Part shown: positions 37,734 to 49,806 of the stretch, piece by piece
How the letters are laid out: each line of letters opens with the position of its first letter
Numbering within the stretch: position 1 is the stretch's first letter
The notes under the pieces: model-generated
Databases searched by the model: none
Seen by the model: the letters and a program-made list of their open reading frames with translations, nothing else
What the model was told of the DNA's origin: nothing
From: Blastomyces gilchristii SLH14081
Taxonomy: Eukaryota > Ascomycota > Eurotiomycetes > Onygenales > Ajellomycetaceae
Direction of reading: 5' to 3'
NCBI RefSeq assembly: GCF_000003855.2
Contig: NW_003101651.1
Span: 366,718-430,717 of the forward strand
Length of the DNA: 64,000 nucleotides
Position numbers and translations under genes: made by a program

Positions 37734-38233
37734 TGTGACCGTGTCTGAGACTAGAACCAGATTTTTTGATAGTTTCATTATCAATTTAACTGATCTCATT
37801 ACACAGTTTTAACATTAGATAGTAGTCTCATACTGTCTCAGTGAGACTTACTGTCTACTGTTGATAGTTGTCACATTTTTCAAATGAAACCATGATTTTC
37901 ACTTCTCAATTTAAATTATTTTTATTGCTTTAAATAACTTTAAATCTCATTTGAGTGTTATCAAAAAGTGTTACTTTTTAAGAAATTAAAAATAGTCTAA
38001 AAAAAACCTTAAAATGTCTAAAAATAGTAACTTTATGCCAAGAATGAGACTAAATGAGATTAAATGAGATCACTTTCTCATTTTTTTCAAGTCATGATTT
38101 CATTTTAAGATCTGATATATAGTCACTTTACATGTTTTTTTGATAACTAGTCCCAGCGGGATTCACGCTAAGAAATGTATGAGACCAGATCAAATGAGAC
38201 TAAATGTGAAATTCATGATCCCAGCGGCCAGTC
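37734..38233. mobile_element. 500-bp unclassified element with 11-bp target duplication
   Basis: Inserted in the antisense LINE. The flanks carry TACTTAGAATT on both sides (37723-37733 and 38234-38244), and removing exactly 500 bp restores the LINE sequence seen in other copies. The ends are AGACTGACTGTG and CAGCGGCCAGTC: a weak inverted GACTG(G/A)CC. It has no open frame. A 9-11-bp duplication would suit a non-autonomous Mutator-like element. GC-rich words (CCCAGCGGGATTCACGC) survive within it. Confidence 0.75.
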
Positions 38234-38839
38234 TACTTAGAATTTTCATTTATATTGCAGAATGAGTATTATATTGAATCAAATCTATCATCAAATCTTT
38301 ATATATAAGATTTAAAATAGTCATATTCTAGTTTCAGCAGTATTATAGATGAGAATATTTTCTTTTTATATTTAATTAAACAAGATTTTCACTTGAGTTT
38401 TATTTTAAATCTTAAATAATATATACTCTTCTTTTATTTCTATCAGCTTTTATTTCACTTATTTAAATATAATTCTTTTATCTTTCTCTTTATAAAAGAT
38501 CAGAATACTATTTTTTAAATAGATCTGCTTAATTCTGAACTCTTGTTTACAGCTGAATCAGTCAATTCATTATCATGAATATTTATATAAGCAGAAACTT
38601 AGTATAGATAAATTGTCAGTTTTAATATTCTTCTCTTTTGAATTTTTCAAATAGAGTTTAAAATCAGTTCAAGATTTATTTAATTATTATGAATCTGATC
38701 ATTTCTAAGTCTTTTTAAAGTAGCTTAACTATCAGAGAATATTTATATCTCTTTTAAACTATTTTCTCTTTTATAAGATTTTATTTCAATGAGTTTGAAA
38801 GCTTTCACTATTATAAATAGTTCAGTATCAAAGACTTCA

Positions 38840-39848
38840 AATTCTGTTATGAAGATTCAAAAGAGAAGATTATTAAAATTGATAATTCATTTACACTAAG
38901 TTTCTGCTCATATGAATATTCATGGTAATGAATTGACTGATTCAGCAGCTAAAAAGAGTTCAGAATTAGACAGATCTATTCAAAAAACAGTGTTCTGATC
39001 TTTTATAAAGAGAAAGATAAAAGAATCTTGTTTAAACAAGTGAAATGAAAGCTGACAGAAACAAAAGAAGAGTATACATTATTCAAGATTTGAGATAAAA
39101 CCTAAGTGAAAATCTTGTTCAATTAAATGTAAAAAGAAAATATTCTTATCTATAATTCAGCTGAAACTAGAACATGATTATTTCAAATCTTATATATAAA
39201 GATTTGATGATAGATTTGATTCAACAGAATGCTCATTCTGTAATGCAAATGAAAATTCTGAGTATATTGTAATATATTATGCATTATAAAATAGTCTCAG
39301 AGTCAGATTGAAAGAGAAGTATAATTTAAATCAATTAAATATAAGATTCTTATTCTCAACTGATACAGGAATTAAATATCTAATAGACTTTCTATCAGAA
39401 ACTCAAGCAGCTACAAGAAAACAGCTGAATTCAGAAACATCTGAATATAAAGAGATGAAAATTAATTAGATATAGTCTGTTAAAATAGCTATACACTATC
39501 TTTTAATAATTTTAATTTGTTATAGTCTCTCTTTACTTTACTTTTACTTTTTTTTTTGTTCTTTTCTATTTATCTATTTAATGTGTCTATCTTTAAGACT
39601 GTGTTCTCTTTTCTTTTGTCATAATATTATCAAATGATTTTAAAGTATCAGAAGATGTTAAAATACTGCAATTTATAAACAGTTTTTATATTCTGAGCTG
39701 GAATTTTCTGATTTTGTATATCTGAAATTAGTAAATGTATAATAGTTAACTTTATAGATATAGAAAAAACCCTGAGAACTAAAAGTTCTCACATAGATGT
39801 CATAGTCTCTGACTGCATACATCTAAAATTGAAGAATAATAATAATAA
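38840..39848 (+). mobile_element. 5'-truncated sense LINE tail nested in the antisense LINE
   Basis: About 1 kb of sense LINE, from the RNase H region to the (AAT)n tail, matches about 54,885-55,890 of the complete copy. It is flanked by TCAAAGACTTCA on both sides (38828-38839 and 39849-39860), and the antisense host LINE continues across the join. Truncated 5' end plus A/T-rich tail and a short direct repeat is the usual product of target-primed reverse transcription. Confidence 0.85.
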
Positions 39849-40530
39849 TCAAAGACTTCAGATTCACAGTTTAAATTTCAGAAATCTGAGATAAAATTAA
39901 TATTATCTTCAGTATAAGCAATATCTGTGTTTAATCTATTTAAATTCTCATTTTTCAAGTCATCTAAGTAAATCAGAATAGAGTCTTTTATATTGATTAT
40001 AGAGATTCTCTTTAAATACTATTCATATTCTCTCTCTTTAGATAGTTTACTTATTTATAAGTCTATAAGAGATTCAAGCTTTTCTCTTCAGAAAGATATC
40101 TGCTCATGATCAACTTTTTCAATATTTAATAAAGAAAATTGATTTTTAATCAGTGAGTATAGTCTGTATAGTTGAGAGAACATTTTCTTTGAAGAATTAT
40201 TTTCATTTCAGTCAAGAAATCTATTTCAATTCAGTTCATTTTCAGAGTTAATTAATGAAAATAAAGAAGAGACTCTTTCTCTGATTATATGATTTGAGCT
40301 TATCTTTATAACTCTCAGAGTATAGTTCATACAGGTCTTTTTAAATCTGATAGCAGAAGAGAGAATTGAAGCTTCAATTTTCATTACTTTAATAGAAGAT
40401 GATTTGAATGCTCTCAGAATTCTTCTCAAAGCTCTATTTTACAGACTTTGAAAAAGTTTAGTAAAATTTTCTTAATTATTTTATTAAACTTGAACTTTAT
40501 AATCTGCTACTGAGATGATATAGACTATAT

Positions 40531-42725
40531 GATAAGAAACTTCTTGCAATTATATACTATCTAGAAGAATAAGACTCTGAACTCTGAAGCATCTCTGAAT
40601 TTGAGATAATCACAGATTATAAGAATCTCAAGTACTTTATAATCATCTGTAAACTTATTAAATAACAGATATAATGATCTGAATTTCTAAGCTGCTTTCA
40701 TTTTTCAATACACTTTCACCTCAGCAGTCAGAACTTGATGACAGACACTCTCTCATAATAAGAATAAGATATATTATCTGATATGACAGATACATGCTGA
40801 ATAAACTGAGAGCATCAGCTCTAGATCTGAGATATTGATTAATCAAGATAGAATAACTTATGACACTATACACACTTCTCTGATTAGAATATCTCTCTCA
40901 AACTGACACTGATATCAATATCTTCACTTTCTCTACACTGAATGAACTGTGGCATATAGCAGCTCAGGCTGATGAACTTCTTCAGACTCTCACTAAAGCA
41001 GTACATCCAAGAAGCACTCTGATTTCCCTCAGAACTACATATAAGAATCAATATCTCAGAATGTTCAATCAATGATAATAACACTCTATAATTTCATAAA
41101 TGATACTGAGTTTCTCACTCTGAACTCTTACACACCTGGATAATGCAAGAGATGCATGATTCATGTATAACTGATCATTCAGATTATAAACAACTGTATA
41201 GAATGATCTCTCAAGAGTTCTAATAACCTGAGATATTAAACAGCATCAGACACTTTATCTGAAACTGTAATCACTGTTCTTCTATTATCTCATGAAAGAA
41301 TTATAGAAAAGATCTATTGAAATCACTCAATATCTCTGATAGAATCTGATAAGATGTAGTAATTAACTTCACTGTTAATCTATCTGAGAGTAAGAATTGT
41401 AGAAACATTCTGATTATTATAAATCAATTGAGTAAAGATGTAATATTGAAATCTTATAACAAGATGAATACTGAATAAGTCATTGAAGCTTTTCTACAGA
41501 GCTCATTCTATCAGATGCATGAATTACTGAAATCTATAGTATCAGATCAGAGTCATTAATTCATAAGCACTCTCTGAATAAGAATCTGTCAAGTTCTCAA
41601 GATTACACACTGTCTATCAACTATCTATCACTCTGAGATCAATGATGTATCAGAATAGATAATTCAGACTGTAAAGAATTATCTTTATAAGTTCTACAAT
41701 CACTTATAAGATGATTGATATGATCTACTTCTATACACAGAGATCACTATCAATGAACAAGATACTGTTTCAACAGGCATAAGCTTGTTCTTTCTTACAC
41801 AGAGTTATCACATAAAGATGTTGAATGTTCTAGAGATTACACAGATCATATCAGACTCTCACAGTTTAATTCAGATCACTGATAATATAGTAACAAAGCT
41901 TCAAGATATCTGTGACTGAGCAGAGACCTTCATGACAACTGTGAAACAAGATTAGAAGAATTAAATCAATGTTCATCAAGATCTCACTGAATAATATAAG
42001 ATAGAAGATTTAATGTGATTGAATATTAAGAATATACAGATCACACATTCATCTCATACACTGAATTACTATTATATCAAGTATAAAGTGATAGAAGTTC
42101 TAGATAGTCATAACTACTATCTTGACACATTATCAGAGATTCATGATGTCTTTCACACAAGCTTGCTCTGCTATATTATCACTGACTTATTCTCTTCTCA
42201 ACTGACTTTCAACTGACAGCTGCCAGGCATTATAGAAGAAGATAATGAGCTTGAGTGCGAGATTAAGAATATTCTCAATGAGAGACTCTGCAGCTGTGAC
42301 TGATAATATCTTATGAAATGAGTCAGCTATGATCAACTGATCTGAACTCTGAGTTTCATGTTATCTGAAACAGTGGCTCTTGACTGATAGAAACTGCTTC
42401 TGAAAGAGAGAAGTTAATGTAGCAGGCTGTATCTGATCAATTATATAGACTATTCTGTTACACTTCACAGATTTCAATCACTTCATTCTTGAATGTATAC
42501 ACTCTGATTCTTAGTCATTCTCAATCACTGATTCTCAGCTACTATGAACATGTATAGATTCTTCCACTCTGAAGCTTTACTGTGTATATCATCACATACA
42601 TGTATAAATATTCACTTTAATCACTGATTCTCACACTTTCTCTTTCTTTTCCTTCTCTAACATTTTTCTCTTTATTATATAAGTTGTATTTATTATACTG
42701 ATCTATTCAGCGTAGGTCTCTTATA
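40531..42725 (+). mobile_element. Ty3/gypsy 3' half: RNase H, integrase, chromodomain, LTR
   Basis: Matches the gypsy element at 58618-64000 from its RNase H part (the word GATAAGAAACTTCTTG, 62083 there) to the 3' LTR. Translation with point-mutated stops ignored gives integrase (DFTVNLSESKNCRN-like, then LWIRICQVLK) and a chromodomain (about 42,240-42,360). It ends in an LTR (42418-42725). The left edge abuts antisense LINE; the right edge abuts an inverted gypsy 5' half. Point-mutated, coding broken. Confidence 0.8.
42418..42725 (+). repeat. gypsy 3' LTR
   Basis: Starts TGTAGCAGGCTGTATCTG and ends CAGCGTAGGTCTCTTATA, preceded by the purine-rich tract GAAAGAGAGAAGTTAA typical of a polypurine tract. 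About 308 bp. Confidence 0.75.
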
Positions 42726-43698
42726 TTATCTATGTCTATCAGTAGTTCTGCTTTCTGTAGTTATTATAATATCTTTTGTACATGTTCTTGATATTCTTTC
42801 TTGAACTCATCAGTGAAGATGAGAATGTCATCAAGATACACAGATACAAATTCATTAAGAAAATCTCAGAGTACTCAGTTGATATACTTCTGAAATATAC
42901 TGAGAGCATTAACCAGTCTGAAGAGTGTGACTACTCATTCAAAGAGACTATATTATGTTCAGAATGCTGTAAGCTACTCATCTTCTTTAGTAATACAGAT
43001 CTTATGAAACACAGTAATAACATCTAACTTTGTAAATCATTGAGCTTATTCAATGTAAGCTAGAGTTTTATTAATAAGAGATAAAGAATAATAGTTCTTC
43101 TTTATTAATCTGTTCAGTTCTTAATAGTTCACACAGAATCAGAGTTCTCTATCTGATTTCTTTGTAAAGAGAATAGAAGCTGCAGTGAAAGAGTTACTAA
43201 TATATATGAATTCTTATTTAACAGATTATTGAGTGTCTTTCAAAGAAGAAGAAGTTCATCTTAGAACATGTTATAAAGAGAGTCTCATGATAATTCAGAG
43301 TCTTTATCATTCTTCTTTTCTAACTTAATACTGTGGTTCACTTCTGAGCCTCATAAGAGAGGTATATTCATAATATTATCTTGTCAGAAGATATCTAGAT
43401 ATTTGTAATATTATTAAGAGAGTGTCATATGAAAATCTGTTATTATAACACAGAATAACTTTTCTAGAGCCTTTTTAATATCAGTCAGACTGACAGAGTA
43501 GATTACTATATAATTCTGCTATTGATAATCTTGTCAGTGATTCTGTCAGTGACTTCTTTTTCAGAGTATTTCATACACATTAACAGAGATCTGTGTCAGA
43601 TTCATGATTTTGTAAATGTCATCTTTGTAAATTCTATTATTATTAGAGAATATTAAGCTTCTGTTCTGAGCATTTAGCAAGATGCCTTGTTCAGATAG

Positions 43699-43998
43699 TC
43701 AGACAAGTTCTAATATAAGATTATAATCAAGAGTATCAACTTCATATGCATAGACATCTTCACATTGATGTTCTTTAACATCTATGTTTAGTTTCATCAT
43801 GTAACAGATGCAAATGTCTTTTAAATCATCAAATCCTGCAAGAAGTTGAGGTTTTGATAAGAGAATACACTGGAGATTATAATATCTTACAACTGAAGAT
43901 TTAATCATTGTATAATAATATAGACCACTGTCTATCATGGCTTTTATATTATACATGTTATCTATCACAGTAGATACAAGAATCACATTCATTGTCAT
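43699..43998 (-). pseudogene. gypsy retropepsin-like protease remnant
   Basis: 100-codon open frame starting MTMNVILVSTVIDNMYNIKA, with the active-site word MIDSG. This is the aspartic protease domain of a Ty3/gypsy pol. The equivalent at about 60,380-60,680 in the sense copy has the active-site glycine changed (MIDSD). Part of a dead element. Confidence 0.75.
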
Positions 43999-45478
43999 TT
44001 TCTCTTCAAATCATTGTTATCTGACCTCTTTAAGCTTCTGTTTGTGAATTTGAACAGAAGCTAATCTTTTCCCTGTTTTATCAGAGCATTCTTATAGTTA
44101 TCTTTCAAATCTTCTTCTAATACAATGTGATTGATATGAACAGATGTGGATTCATTCTTTAAGTAAGAAGACACTGATCTTTCTCTTGAGTGAGAAGACA
44201 CATAGATTAATTAGTAGTTAAAAGTAATATGTTCTGATTAGTTACAGTTGATGCACACTTCTCATTGACATTGATTGATAACTTCTTCAGAGGTGATTTC
44301 AGAGACTCAGAAGTCTGTTCAGACAGCAGAAACTCTTGCTTATGTATAGATATTCAAGTCTACTCAGTTCATAGCATCTGCATCATTATTGTTATTTCTC
44401 AGTACAGATGTATGAGTGACTGAGTTATTTCTTAACATAGATATATAAGTGTAATATCTTCTATCACTGTTCTGTATACTCTTAAGCTTGATAAGACAGT
44501 TATTCAATGTTCAGAGTTGTATACAGAAACCTTTATAAGTCTGATCTTCATCTACACTTATAAGAATCTATAAGAGTTTGAAAGTTAACATCTTCTTAAG
44601 TATACTAATCTTTATTCAATTCTCTCAAGATTGATTATCTGCTTCTAGAATCTTGATGTCAAAGTCAGAAATAAATGTTGTGAGAGAAGTGTTTCTCTGT
44701 TAAGCACTCTGTACTCAATCTAATGCTTTCTGTTGCATGACAGTGTCTCAGAACAGAATATCAAGATATTTAATAATATTATCAGATATTTACAACACTG
44801 ATTCCCATGCTTTCATTCATGAATGAAACTTCTGTTTCATGCAATTCTTCAATTATTCATTAATATATCAATCTTGATTGATTAGTAAATCAATGACATC
44901 TTCATCTACACTCAGTTTCATGAGCATTTTCATTCTTCATAATAAGTAGAGAGTGAGATTGAAAGCATTGAAATATGCAGAAGTATCTAAGTGTTCTTTC
45001 AGCACTTTTATATTCAATTCTGTAGATGTTGAAATTGCATGAGTTTCTTGTTGAGATAATTATTGAATCTCTTTATATTGACATTGTTGAGTTGCATGCA
45101 TATCAGCTATTTATTATTATTGAAATTTCAATATTACTCAGAGTCACTGTGATACTGTGTCTATGCTTATATTCAAGAGTTCTCTCATATTATCATTAGA
45201 CATGATTATATCAAGAATCAGATATGTAATTGTATAAATATCTCATACATCTGTGTCAGAACTATCAGGTCTTTTACTGACATTCTCTTTGTAAATCTTA
45301 TTCTCTTCATAAGATCTTCTTACAGGGTCAGAGTAACTGATGAGCAAGCTTCTATTTAGAGACTCAGTGTTCACTTAACTGATTGACTATTTCTCTATTT
45401 CTTACACATTGTTACATGTTTGAATATTTTCTCAATGACTAATCATTTCTAAAAAGAAGACAATGAACATTTTTCAAA

Positions 45479-45747
45479 TGTAAGAGATCTACACTGAATA
45501 GATCAGTATAATATATAGGTCTTATAATACAATGTGAAAAACATTAAAGAAGGAAAGAAAAGAGAGAAAGTGCAGAAATCAGTGATTGAAATGAATATTT
45601 ATACGCGTACGCGGTGAAGCTTCGGGGCGGAAGAATAGGAATTCCGTAGGTTTTCAGCCGAGGATCAGCGACCGAGAATCGGAACAGTAGAAATCTGTGA
45701 AGTGTAATGAAATAGTCTATATAATTGATCGGGCGCAGCCTGCTACA
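45479..45747 (-). repeat. gypsy 5' LTR with GC-normal core
   Basis: 269-bp LTR on the minus strand, starting TGTAGCAGGCTGCGCCCGAT and ending CTCTTACA. About 45601-45735 keeps CG-rich words (ACGCGTACGCGG, TTCGGGGCGG, CGACCGAGAATCGG) that the other LTR copies have lost. Confidence 0.85.
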
Positions 45748-46072
45748 TTAACTGATTATTCATTTCTCTTATTTCTTACATGTTGTTACATATTCAGATA
45801 TCTCAATAAGTAATCATTTCTAATGAGAAGATAATGAACATTTTTCAAGTGTAAAAGACCTATGCTGAATAGATTGATATTAAGATATAGGTCTTATATA
45901 ACAAAAGTGAAAAACATTAGAGAAGAAAAATAAAAGAGAAAGTGTAAGAAGCAGCAATCAGAGTAGATATTTATACATGTATGAGATAAAGCTTCAGAGT
46001 AGAAGAATAGAAACTCTGTTAGTTCTTCAGCTGAGAATTAGTAACTGAGAATCAGAGCTTTCAGCAGAAGAG
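45748..46072 (-). mobile_element. extra gypsy leader plus truncated LTR
   Basis: A second copy of the leader (45748-45849, similar to 45375-45478) and of most of the LTR (about 45850-46068), in the same minus orientation directly upstream of the LTR at 45479-45747. Ends at the TTA-repeat of the next LINE. Confidence 0.75.
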
Positions 46073-48227
46073 TTAATTATTATTATTATTATTCTTCAAT
46101 TATAGATGTATACAGTCAGAGACTATGACATCTACCTGAGAACTTTTAATTCTCAGAGTTTTTCCTATATCTGTAAAGTTAACTATTATACATTCATCAA
46201 TTTCAGATATATAAAATCAGAAAATTTCAGCTCAGAATATAAAAACTGTTTATAAATTACAGTATTTTAACATCTTCTGATACTTTGAAATCATTTGATA
46301 AAATCATGATAAAAGAAAAGAGAACACAGTCTTAAAGATAGACATATTAAATAGATAGAAAGAAAGAAATTGAAAGAAAAAGATAAAGTAAAGAGAGACT
46401 GTAACAAAATAAATTATTAAAAGATAGTATATAGCTGTTTTAATAAACTATATCTAATTGATTTTCTTCTCTTTATATTCAGATATTTCTGAATTTAGTT
46501 ATTTTCTTATAGCTGCTTGAGTTTCTAATAGAAAGTCTATTAAGTATTTAATTTCTATCTCAGTTAAGAATAAGAATCTTATATTTAATTAATTTAGATT
46601 ATACTTCTCTTTCAATCTGACTCTGAGACTATTATATAATACACAGTGTATTATAATATACTCAGAATTCTCATTTATATTGTATAATAAGCATTCTATT
46701 GAATCAAATCTATTATCAAATCTTTGTATATAAGATTTAAAATAGTCATATTCTAGTTTCAGCAGTATTATAGATGAGAATATTTTCTTTTTATATTTAA
46801 TTAAACAAGATTTTCACTTGAGTTTTATTTTAAATCTTAAATAATATATACTCTTCTTTTATTTCTATCAGCTTTCATTTCACTTATCTAAATAAGATTC
46901 TTTTATTTTTCTCTTTATAAAAGATCAGAATATAATTTTTTGAATAGATCTACTTAATTCTGAACTCTTTTTTACAGCTGAATCAGTCAATTTATTATTA
47001 TAAATATTTATATAAGTAGAAACTTAGTACAGATGAATTATTAACTTTGATATTCTTCTCTTTTGAATTTTTAAAACAGAGTTCAAGATCAGTCTAAGAT
47101 TCATTTAATCATTATAAATCTAACTATTTCTAAGTCTTTTTAAAGTAGCTTAATTATCAGAGAATATTCATATGTCTTTCAAACTATTTCCTCTTTTATA
47201 AGATTTTATTTTAATAGGTTTGAAAGCTTTCACTATTATAAATAGTTCAGTATCAAAGACTTCAGATTCACAGTCTAAATTTCAGAAATCTGAGATAAAA
47301 TTAATATTATCTTCAGTATAAGCAATGTCTGTGTCTAATCTATTCAAATTCTCATTTTTTGAGTCATCTGAATAAATCAGAATAGAGTCTTTTATATTAA
47401 TTGTAGAAATTCTCTTCAAATGCTGTTCATATTCTTTCTCTTTAGATAGTTTACTTATTTGTAAGTCTATAAGAGATTCAAGCTTTTCTCTTCAGAGAGA
47501 TAACTTCTCATGATCAACTTTTTCAATATTTAAAGAAGAAAATTGATTTTTAATCAGTAAGTATATTCTATACAGTTAAGAAGATATTTTCTTTAAAGAA
47601 TTATTTTCATTTTAATCAAGAAATCTATTTCAATTCAGTTCATTTTCAGAGTTAATTAATGAAAATAAAGAAGAGACTCTTTCTCTGATTATATAATTTA
47701 AGCTTATCTTTATAACTCTCAGAGTATAGTTTATATAGATCTTTTCAAATCTAATAGTAGAAGAGAGAATTGAAGCTTCAATTTTCATTACTTTAATAGA
47801 AGATAATTTAAATACTCTTAGAATTCTTCTCAAAACTCTGTTTTACAGACTTTGAAAAAGTTCAGTGAAATTTTCTTAATTATTTTATTAAACTTGAACT
47901 CTATAATCAGCTACTGAGATAATACAGACTATATATAACTATCTTATAGTCTGAAAGAATAGATCTCTCTGTGTATTTAATAGTCTGATTATATTATTTA
48001 ATAGTCTTTTTATCTTAATAGTTTTCTATTAAATATAATATTTAAAATTCAACTTAGAGTTTAATCATACTTCTAATTATTTAATATTTAAACTGGGTTT
48101 AATCTCTCTATTTAAAAGAGTTAGATATAGTTCTTTCTTATTAAATCTAGAAAAGAAATGAATTAACTTAGTTTTATTTATATTAAATTAAATTTAATTA
48201 ATATCTACTTTAATAAAGATTTTCTTT
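46073..48227 (-). mobile_element. antisense LINE copy L2, first part
   Basis: Begins with TTA repeats and runs antisense from 3' UTR into the reverse transcriptase region. It breaks at 48227 and resumes at 55892, with the complete sense LINE between. Sequence at the break (AATAAAGATTTTCTTT) matches the reverse complement of sense position about 53,745. Confidence 0.88.
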
Positions 48228-48720
48228 TTTTCAGACAATCACTTCATCATGAACTCGCTCGACTTTTTGAATAAAGAACCCACTGATAGATCCATCAAAA
48301 AGCCCTTGATCATACAAGCATTTTGACCCCATCGCCGACCGTATACCCCATGTGATGATGGAGTTATCCAGCCAAATGTGAACCAGACATTGTTCAAAAC
48401 TCCTGTGTGGGATTATCCCCCGTTTCTGCCCTACCACACCACAACCCCGGGCGAAATTGCCATACAAATTGTAAGATGAAAAGACCTAGTCATATGCGCC
48501 AATCTTCTTGATTTTGGAAGATCCCTGATCTGTAATTGTGAAGATATCTGAGGAGTGACATCCGCGAAAACCCTGTCCATCTTTGATGTTTCAAAACAAT
48601 CAACGCCAAGTCCCACCCTCATACCGTACCGCCCTTCCCAATCTGGCTCATCCTCAGCAGAAAAATACAACAAGATACCTCAGTAATAATATCAAGCACA
48701 TAATCAATGGACACTTCTGA
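48228..48720 (+). other. GC-normal island at the LINE 5' end
   Basis: About 450-490 bp keep CC, GG and CG words (GACCCCATCGCCGACCG, CACCACAACCCCGGGCG) in a block where these are otherwise nearly absent. Two minus-strand open frames (78 and 80 codons) lie here but show no domain. It may be the LINE promoter/5' UTR, or captured host DNA. Confidence 0.6.
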
Positions 48721-48885
48721 AGTGCAATCTCTGTGAATACTCTGTCTGTCTTCAGTGTATCTAGACATTAACACCAAGTCTCACCCTTGTACTGCCTCTC
48801 TCAATCTGGCCCATCCCTGTCAGAATAATACAAAAAGATACCTTGATAACAGTACTCAATACATAATCAGTGAATAATGAGTTAA
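48557..48885 (+). repeat. 165-bp imperfect tandem duplication in the LINE 5' region
   Basis: Two adjacent units with an offset near 163-165 bp share CAACGCCAAGTCCCACCC / TAACACCAAGTCTCACCC and CCAATCTGGCTCATCC / TCAATCTGGCCCATCC. The first unit is GC-normal, while the second is depleted of CG and CC. Confidence 0.75.
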
Positions 48886-49806
48886 CAGAACAAGTTAACA
48901 GCATGTCAACAACTATAAATTCAGTATATTTCAAGATCTGACTGAGTCTTTGATCCCTGCACAGTGAGATATATTAAATCTAGTTTTAATATCTCAATAT
49001 TCAATAGATTTTATAAGAAATTGAGAACAGCAACACTAGATCTCTATTAAATTTGAGAATTAACTCTATATTGATATAATCATTGACAAAGTCTTCTATT
49101 TTGAGATATAAATAACCAGTTCCTCTACATTCTGCTGATAATATTTATATTATTATATAGAAACAGACTTATATTCTCTATAATATCAAGACTTTGAAAA
49201 GAGAAAGTCTTGATAGAGAGTATACAGTAGTATATATCTTAGCAGTTTCTATCTCATTCTTCTGCAGCAGTTAATGCAAAAAAAAAAGATCTTAGAAATA
49301 GTTTTTTACTTCTCTTGAAAAAGTAAGATATTTTTCTCTGAGTTTTATACAATATTCTTACAAAGAATTAAAAACAGAGTTGTTTTCTGTTATAATTTTA
49401 TATTCTTTTAAGTAAGAATTACTTTTTCAGTGACTGAAGAGCTTTCATTAATACTTAATTCTCTTTTATACTCTTTATTAACTGATTTAAGTTGCATACT
49501 TATTATGTGAGAAGAATTGAATAATTTAGAATAAAATTGAATAGTTTTAATCAATTTCTCTGCAAAAAATTGACTTATTTTTTGTCAGTTTTTCTCTCAA
49601 AAACTGTCATATTATCTGATTTATTATCAATTGATATCATACTTTTCCTCACTGTATCTCAAGAAAGAGTTTGTAAAGATTTTATTGATTTATCTTAAAA
49701 ATCAATTTTAGTTTATTAGATTCTCTTCAAAAATCTAATCTAGTTACTGAACTAGTGTGAAAAAAAATCAGATATTTTATATATAAAAGTCTTTCATTCT
49801 TCTTTT

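Larger units (their letters stand above)
37123..40530 (-). mobile_element. antisense Tad1-like LINE copy (L1), with two insertions
   Basis: Starts with TTA repeats, the reverse complement of the (AAT)n tail of Tad1-like LINEs, and proceeds antisense through 3' UTR and RNase H region towards the reverse transcriptase. It matches the complete sense copy at 48228-55891 from its tail back to about sense position 54,057. It is broken by the 500-bp element (37734-38233) and by a sense LINE tail (38840-39848). It stops abruptly at 40530 where gypsy sequence begins. Confidence 0.85.
42726..45747 (-). mobile_element. inverted Ty3/gypsy 5' half: LTR, gag, protease, part of RT
   Basis: Reads on the minus strand from LTR (45747-45479) through leader and gag remnant (about 45200-44020), protease (43998-43699) and reverse transcriptase (to 42726), where it ends against the LTR of the neighbouring sense copy. 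It corresponds to the 5' portion of the element at 58618. Confidence 0.8.

Noticed and set aside
42776..43027. Plus-strand 83-codon open frame in the gypsy block
   Set aside because: It is the opposite strand of the inverted reverse transcriptase remnant.
48231..48673. Two minus-strand open frames in the GC island as host genes
   Set aside because: Short, no recognised domain, no plausible splice join, and they lie inside the LINE insertion boundaries.
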